Shown: positions 20,301 through 24,444 of the stretch, piece after piece
Position numbering within the stretch: the stretch's first letter is position 1
How the letters are laid out: each line of letters opens with the position of its first letter
Assembly (NCBI GenBank): GCA_025201705.1
Contig: MU617071.1
Span: forward strand, 1 to 24,444
DNA from: Dissophora ornata
Lineage: Eukaryota > Mortierellomycota > Mortierellomycetes > Mortierellales > Mortierellaceae
Direction: 5' to 3'
Length of the DNA: 24,444 nt
Notes under the pieces: model-generated
What the model saw: the letters and a program-made list of their open reading frames with translations, nothing else
Told to the model about the DNA's origin: nothing
Database searches by the model: none
Program-made: the position numbers and the translations under genes

Positions 20301-20879
20301 CTTTTGCGCGGGCGAACGTTGCTGGACATACAAACAGTGGATCGGTATCAGGGCAAGGACAAGGAATGCGTGATCGTCTCGCTGGTCCGATCGAATGAAG
20401 AGCAGCATGTGGGGGAGTTACTCAAAGATTGGCGAAGGATTAATGTAGCATTCACTCGAGCCAAGAGAAAGTTGGTTGTGTTCGGGTCCAGACGAACGCT
20501 TCAGGGGTCGCTTGTATTCGATCAATTTTTGCAGTTGATGGAGCAGCAAGGGTGGATTTTGAGGCTTGCTCCAATGGCTCAACACCAACACCCTAGCTTG
20601 TGCACGAGGGCAAATGATGCGAGGCGCCAGGGAAAAGTTGGCTCGGCTGAAAAACAAAGCGCTGGCGCAGGAAGCAGCTCCCCCGTGGTGAGGACAAAGG
20701 CGCATGGCGGCGATATCGACGCGGAGGACGATAAGGAAAACGTTTGGATCGACACGAACGCGATGACGAAGAGTGCGAATGTAGTTGGGGCGAGGAAGGA
20801 GGCAAAGGTCATACGGGCAAAAGTGGACGTTGTCCTCAAACGGAATCCAATTGCAAAGAACATTGTAGACTGCCTTTAG
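14323..20879 (+). CDS. DNA2: DNA2, DNA replication ATP-dependent helicase/nuclease
   Basis: Exons: 14323-14508, 14609-14954, 15067-15387, 15507-15571, 15671-16585, 16686-16790, 16893-16977, 17062-17477, 17587-17887, 18026-19406, 19508-19646, 19758-20879; 5382 nt, 1793 residues, longer than yeast (1522) or human (1060) Dna2. Residues 1-610 are polar and likely disordered, with a PIP box at 62-69 (QASLSTFF) and several SPTK/TPQR sites. The OB-like and RecB-type nuclease part follows: RPDSLVPTSVLAESFSC (Fe-S Cys about 721), HGTMLHELFQQ, GKIDA (Asp about 857), FELKTGKK (Glu about 886, Lys about 888), AQTMLY, and the Fe-S cysteines CGRCFSFSSC at about 970, 973, 979. The SF1B helicase has GMPGTGKTTT (about 1277), DEAS, GDHNQLPPL, QQYRMN, TVDRYQGKDKECVIVS and NVAFTRAKRKL. 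DNA2 cuts long Okazaki flaps coated by RPA and resects DNA ends in the nucleus. AATAAA lies 34 bases past the stop. Confidence 0.96.
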
Positions 20880-21218
20880 GAGGCCGCAAAGATCGCTTCT
20901 CCCTATTACATGAATAAATTGCCTTGATGGACCAACGGACCGATTGATGATAAAGATCTTTTGTTTGTGTTCGAGTCCCTGGAAATGGTACAGTAGTGCG
21001 GTGAGCACGCTAAACCGCGTGTCAAATAAATAACTAATAACGAAAAAAAAAGAGCCGGGTGCCCATGCTATTTCCCCTCTATTTTTTTTTTTCTCTTCTT
21101 CTTCTCCCTGCTTCTCCTCTGCAATCCATTTCTTGTACGCATTCAAAAAGCAGCTTTCCATCTGGAAATCACCTCTATCCCTGGAACCCACCAACCACAA
21201 TCAACAGCAGCAAACCTC
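20880..21218. promoter_or_regulatory. DNA2 3' region and promoter of the PNPOx-like gene
   Basis: The 339 bases between tandem genes hold an AATAAA at 20913-20918, the likely DNA2 poly(A) signal, then an A-run (about 21042-21050) and a T/C-rich tract (about 21076-21112) ahead of the next start codon at 21219. Pyrimidine-rich tracts in this position are usual for fungal promoters. The minus-strand open frame spanning this gap runs over DNA2 coding sequence and shows no recognisable protein, so I treat it as chance. Confidence 0.5.
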
Positions 21219-22487
21219 ATGACGTCTCTACAGGCTGTGGAGAGAACACTCTCGGACCTGAATCTCCTGGGTCCTGATGGCTGGCCTGGCTGGACCCATG
21301 TCCTACAAAAGGCACATCGGACCAACTATGGTCGCAGCGAGGATCCTAGTAAGAGCAGTACCAGCGCACGAATAGGCAGACGGTCGAGAACACTGGCGGT
21401 TACGAGACTCTTCTGCTCTTCCTCTTACCTAACCTTTTCCCCGATGGCTCCACAATAGTTTACCTTCACTTGGCGTCCAAGACACGCCTGGGGGCTGTGA
21501 CACTGCAAGCAGTGCAATTTCAGGACTTCCTGCAGGAAGATGGGCGTTATATACTCTTGCAAATGTCCATTACAGACCAGAGCCTGCTCTCCACTATCCA
21601 GAGTAACCAAGTTGGCCAACTGGCGTGGTAGGTTTTCTATGAGGGGGCTTTTTTTCTGCACGAGAAATATGTCTCAATGGTCGACTTATAATACTCCAAT
21701 TTCTAGGCAGATGCCAAAGTCGCGCGAATACTTTCACCTCACAGGCAAGTTCTATATCAGCTCAGCGCCTCGTCAGGTAACCCGCTACTCCCCGCCTGTC
21801 TTGTCCCATGTCAGTGGCACGACCGAGGACCTGGCCGTGCAACGCCAAATCTCGAATCAGTTCTGGGAAGCAAAACGCGTGGAGCAATGGCGCAAGCTGC
21901 CCCCAAAAATTAGAGCCTCCTACACGTGGCCGATGACAGGTAGTGTACCCAAGGGACCTGCAACTGCCTTTCAGTGTCTTGCTATGGAGGATATGACGCA
22001 GCAGGATCCTGCTCCTGGTAGCAATCGGGACAGCCTCATGTCGCAGGACGGCACACCCAACCCTATCTCCTCACCAACTTCGCCCTCGTCCGTTTCCTCG
22101 TTCCGTTCGCGCTGGAATTTTTCATCGAGTAATGCCGGTGGCGCCTCAACGGCGGATCACGATACAGCGCCTCTTTCACCTCTCTCGGCTGCTCAGAGCA
22201 AGATTCGTAAAGACAACCCTGCAAAGATTCTGCATGATATCGCGCTCGACAATTTTTGTCTACTCGTATTCAAGCCTCTGGATATTGTCCACTTTGAATC
22301 TTCGCTTCTTCCTCCAAAGAGAACGGTAAGTTTTGTGGTGTGTCACTAATTTTGTTGCAGTCGGCACCTGCCAGTCCCCCGTACTCTTGGCTGACGGATT
22401 GCAAATGTACACTTTGCATTCTCTGATGGTTAGATCTATACCTCCGATGCAGCCGGCCAGTGGGCAGTGAGCGAGGCGAATCCTTAG
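21219..22487 (+). CDS. Pyridoxamine 5'-phosphate oxidase-like (Alr4036/Pyridox_oxase_2 type) FMN-binding protein
   Basis: Clear exons are about 21380-21627, 21707-22325 and 22434-22487, with an upstream exon from ATG 21219. Recognisable parts: WTHVLQKAHRTN, which matches the family N-terminus W..lL.kA...N; a split-barrel core, IVYLHLASKTRLGAVTLQAV, ILLQMSITDQSLLSTI and LAWQMPKSREYFHLTGKFY; FWEAKRVEQWRKLPPKIRAS with a following WP; and the C-terminus ALDNFCLLVFKPLDIVHFES...AGQWAVSEANP. Family members bind FMN; their physiological substrates are mostly unknown, and true PNPO activity is not implied. The first exon is in a different frame from exon 2. The only standard GT-AG solution I found (donor GTCCTA at 21300, acceptor ending 21379; 333 residues in all) would remove the conserved LQKAHRTN, so this junction is unsettled. 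About 75 Ser/Pro-rich residues are inserted before the C-terminal motif. Confidence 0.72.
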
Positions 22488-22557
22488 AGTATTTGGCGAT
22501 GAAATAAAGGACTCTCGAGTCGCACTTGGACAGTGTTATTATATTTAATTATGGACA
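22488..22557. terminator. Very short convergent 3' intergenic region
   Basis: Only 70 bases separate the stop codons of the PNPOx-like gene (plus) and RPP40 (minus). A plus-strand AATAAA lies at 22503-22508. The minus strand has AT-rich sequence with ATTAAA-type elements near 22540-22550. The two 3' UTRs almost certainly overlap and can form antisense pairs. Confidence 0.6.
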
Positions 22558-24358
22558 CTAAGAATGTAAATCATGGGAACTAACGCTTTCGAGCAAGACA
22601 TAGACCCCAGTGTCTGGATCTTCTTTATCTTTCGGTTGAATGCTGGAAGACCATAAGAAGAAGGAGTACATGTTCTCGCCACTCACTAAATGGCCGTGCT
22701 CCTTTCCCAGCCACGATATGGGTGCATCCTGGAAACCCCACACTGTGAGGTTAGCCCAAATGGGTTCCGTCGACTCATTCAGCAAGGACCTGTGAATAAG
22801 CAGCAAGGAGAACATGCTCTCAGTAACTTGTGGCGTTTTAGCCGCGTGCCGCCAATGCCATCTAGAGCAAAAGTTTTATGTTTGTCTCTTACCTAAGCGA
22901 CTCGAATATCCTCTGTACACACTGCGAAGGTATCAGTCCTGACACTTCAATCAGACAGCCAGACGAACCCACAGGTTGTGCAGTTGTTTGTGGAGGGTTT
23001 GAATAGACGCAGAGGAATGGATCGATCCTATCTCCTGCAACAATGCTATGAAAGAAAATTTAATCGTCATGAGCGGAGCTATCCTTGGCTTGATCATATC
23101 ATAGTGGAGAAGGAATCATATGTCCGTACCGGTCTGATTGCATGGCTGCCATACCGATCCACTCGTAGAGTTGCGTCACATTTTTCCTCCAACGAAGATC
23201 GTTCTTGCCGATTGTCCTTAGGGCGGTCGACTCTGGAACCATGATTCCGTCCAACGAGGTGCATTGCACATTAAAGGATAGCTGCTCTGCCTTGATGGAC
23301 TCTGGGAACTGCATCGGCAGCGACCTCCCTGCAAGAGCAGTTGAACATACAAGGATGAATGTCAGTTGATTGACAGCTGACTGCATAAACCTTGGGAGTA
23401 TAGTTCAGATTGCCCGTTACCTTCTGTATCGACGCTTGCAAGGACCATGGGGAAAACCGTGGCAAGGGTATTCTCAAAACACCATTTGATTCTTTCAAAC
23501 GCAGGCTTGCCAGGCACCATAGAAGGAGAGCGCAAATCTACCTCCACCACTAAGTCGACAGCATTCAGGTATTGAGTAGCATAAACCGGAGAGCTACACA
23601 AAGGTGGACACTGCAAGCACTTAAGCAAATGGGTGCTACCTCCAACGTACCATATCGTTGACGATTTGGATGGAATTTTGAAGGAGTGCCGGACAGTCCA
23701 AGTTGTTCATAAGAGTCCTTATTGAGGGACAGGGTCAATTTGCCTAGAGAGACCAAGTTGTGGTTACGATCGCCACTTCACGTGCGGCACATTGGAAGGA
23801 CTAGATGATAATACAACGTACGAACCTTTCCCATCAAGACAGACGACATCGTGGGTGTCGATCCCGCCGTGGACAGAGAGCGCGATCATGCCTGCACAGA
23901 ATGAATAGCGGTGTCATAGAGATAGCGTTGGTAACTGCAGGGATGCTGTGGACAGCAGAAGCATGAAGTGGCGTCTTACCATTGCGGATATGTTGCATGA
24001 AAGCTGAGGAGAGGAAGAGCGAAAGCGGGACATGTGCATGATAGTAGTGCGTGTCTCGAAGAATACCGTCTGTGAGCGCCTCTTGGATTGCTGGGGAGTG
24101 GGGTGTAGGGACGAAAACCTTGATCTATCAAACAAGGCGCCAGATTCCACACGATATCGGCGGGCCGATCGTTAGCAGGTGACGTGGATATGAGAGCGTG
24201 GGCGGTGGTCCGTGCCTGCAGCGAGGCGGCTTTACCGTGTGGTTGAAAGGATGGGTGAGGATGGCGTGGCTATGCAGCTGTCTGGGCGAGTTGAAGGAGT
24301 AGTGGGACAAGAACAGATGCGACCTCGGCGCGTCTGCGTTGGGGAAGAACGTGGACAT
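22558..24358 (-). CDS. RPP40: RPP40, p40 subunit of RNase P/RNase MRP
   Basis: Exons on the minus strand, phase-consistent: 24358-24236, 24124-23980, 23891-23826, 23743-23651, 23549-23421, 23328-23130, 23027-22893, 22789-22558; 1122 nt, 373 residues, against 363 in human RPP40. Similarity runs through the protein: SHLFLSHYSFNSPRQLHSHA at the start; HYYHAHVPLSLFLSSAFMQ; the most diagnostic block, GKLTLSLNKDSYEQLGLSGT followed by PSKF; VVEVDLRSPSM with FERIKWCFEN; VTQLYEWIGM; and the C-terminal WANLTVWGFQDAPISW, then KEHGHLVSGENMYSFFLW. Rpp40 is a scaffold protein of the nuclear ribonucleoprotein that cleaves 5' leaders from pre-tRNAs, and of the related MRP particle that processes pre-rRNA. 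ATG 24358 is the first start in frame and aligns with the human N-terminus. The gene is convergent with the PNPOx-like gene. Confidence 0.91.
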
Positions 24359-24444
24359 GGCGCAAGGTACAATGGGCGGTGGTGATGGAGCAGCTCGTTG
24401 TTTACGGCAGTCGAACAGCCGTCACACGGACGATGCGCCAAAAA
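24359..24444. other. Upstream region of RPP40 at the window edge
   Basis: The last 86 bases lie 5' of the RPP40 start codon and probably contain part of its 5' UTR or promoter. No motif or gene can be supported in so short a stretch. Confidence 0.4.

Noticed and set aside
20418..21200. 260-codon minus-strand open frame over the 3' end of DNA2
   Set aside because: It lies antisense to clear helicase coding sequence, is rich in Cys, Arg and Ser as expected of a shadow frame, and shows no domain.

Overview
The window is gene-dense nuclear DNA from a filamentous fungus. Every gene is split by short (about 50-200 nt) GT-AG introns, intergenic gaps are a few hundred bases or less, and AATAAA-type poly(A) signals follow several stops. 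The proteome resembles early-diverging fungi (Mucoromycota/Mortierellomycotina) more than yeasts: an AZUL-type UBE3A-like ligase, an Rpp40 subunit of RNase P, a STIMATE/TMEM110-like membrane protein, and a fragment resembling the nuclease tails of Crinkler-like proteins. That lineage is an inference. No tRNA, rRNA, CRISPR, intact transposon or viral gene was seen.

Layout, left to right. (1) The N-terminal part of a UBE3A/E6AP-like HECT ubiquitin ligase on the minus strand; it leaves the window before its HECT domain. (2) Divergent from it, PAN3, the adaptor of the PAN2-PAN3 deadenylase, in ten exons with a CCCH zinc finger, PAM2 motif and pseudokinase. (3) Convergent with PAN3, a five-helix STIMATE/TMEM110-family membrane protein. 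(4) Divergent from that, REV1, the translesion polymerase scaffold, in ten exons with BRCT, Y-family core, three ubiquitin-binding motifs and C-terminal domain. (5) A minus-strand open frame without a start codon: a likely relic of a Crinkler-like PD-(D/E)XK plus helix-hairpin-helix protein. (6) A two-exon, probably mitochondrial, class I O-methyltransferase. (7) Divergent from it, DNA2, the replication helicase-nuclease, in twelve exons encoding an unusually long protein of 1793 residues. (8) In tandem, a pyridoxamine-phosphate-oxidase-like flavoprotein with one uncertain splice junction. (9) Convergent with it, RPP40, in eight exons.

For PAN3, the STIMATE-like gene, REV1, the methyltransferase, DNA2 and RPP40, exons were joined by hand so that splice phases agree and the total is a multiple of three ending at the stop. 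REV1 and DNA2 both serve replication under damage, but sit on separate divergent promoters. The arrangement is mostly alternating divergent and convergent pairs, so promoters and 3' ends are shared. The most unusual items are the Crinkler-like relic, a PCNA-binding PIP box in DNA2 assembled across an intron, the extra ubiquitin-binding motifs in REV1, a GC-AG intron, and two stop-free frame-preserving introns, one of which would encode a membrane-helix-like insert in DNA2.
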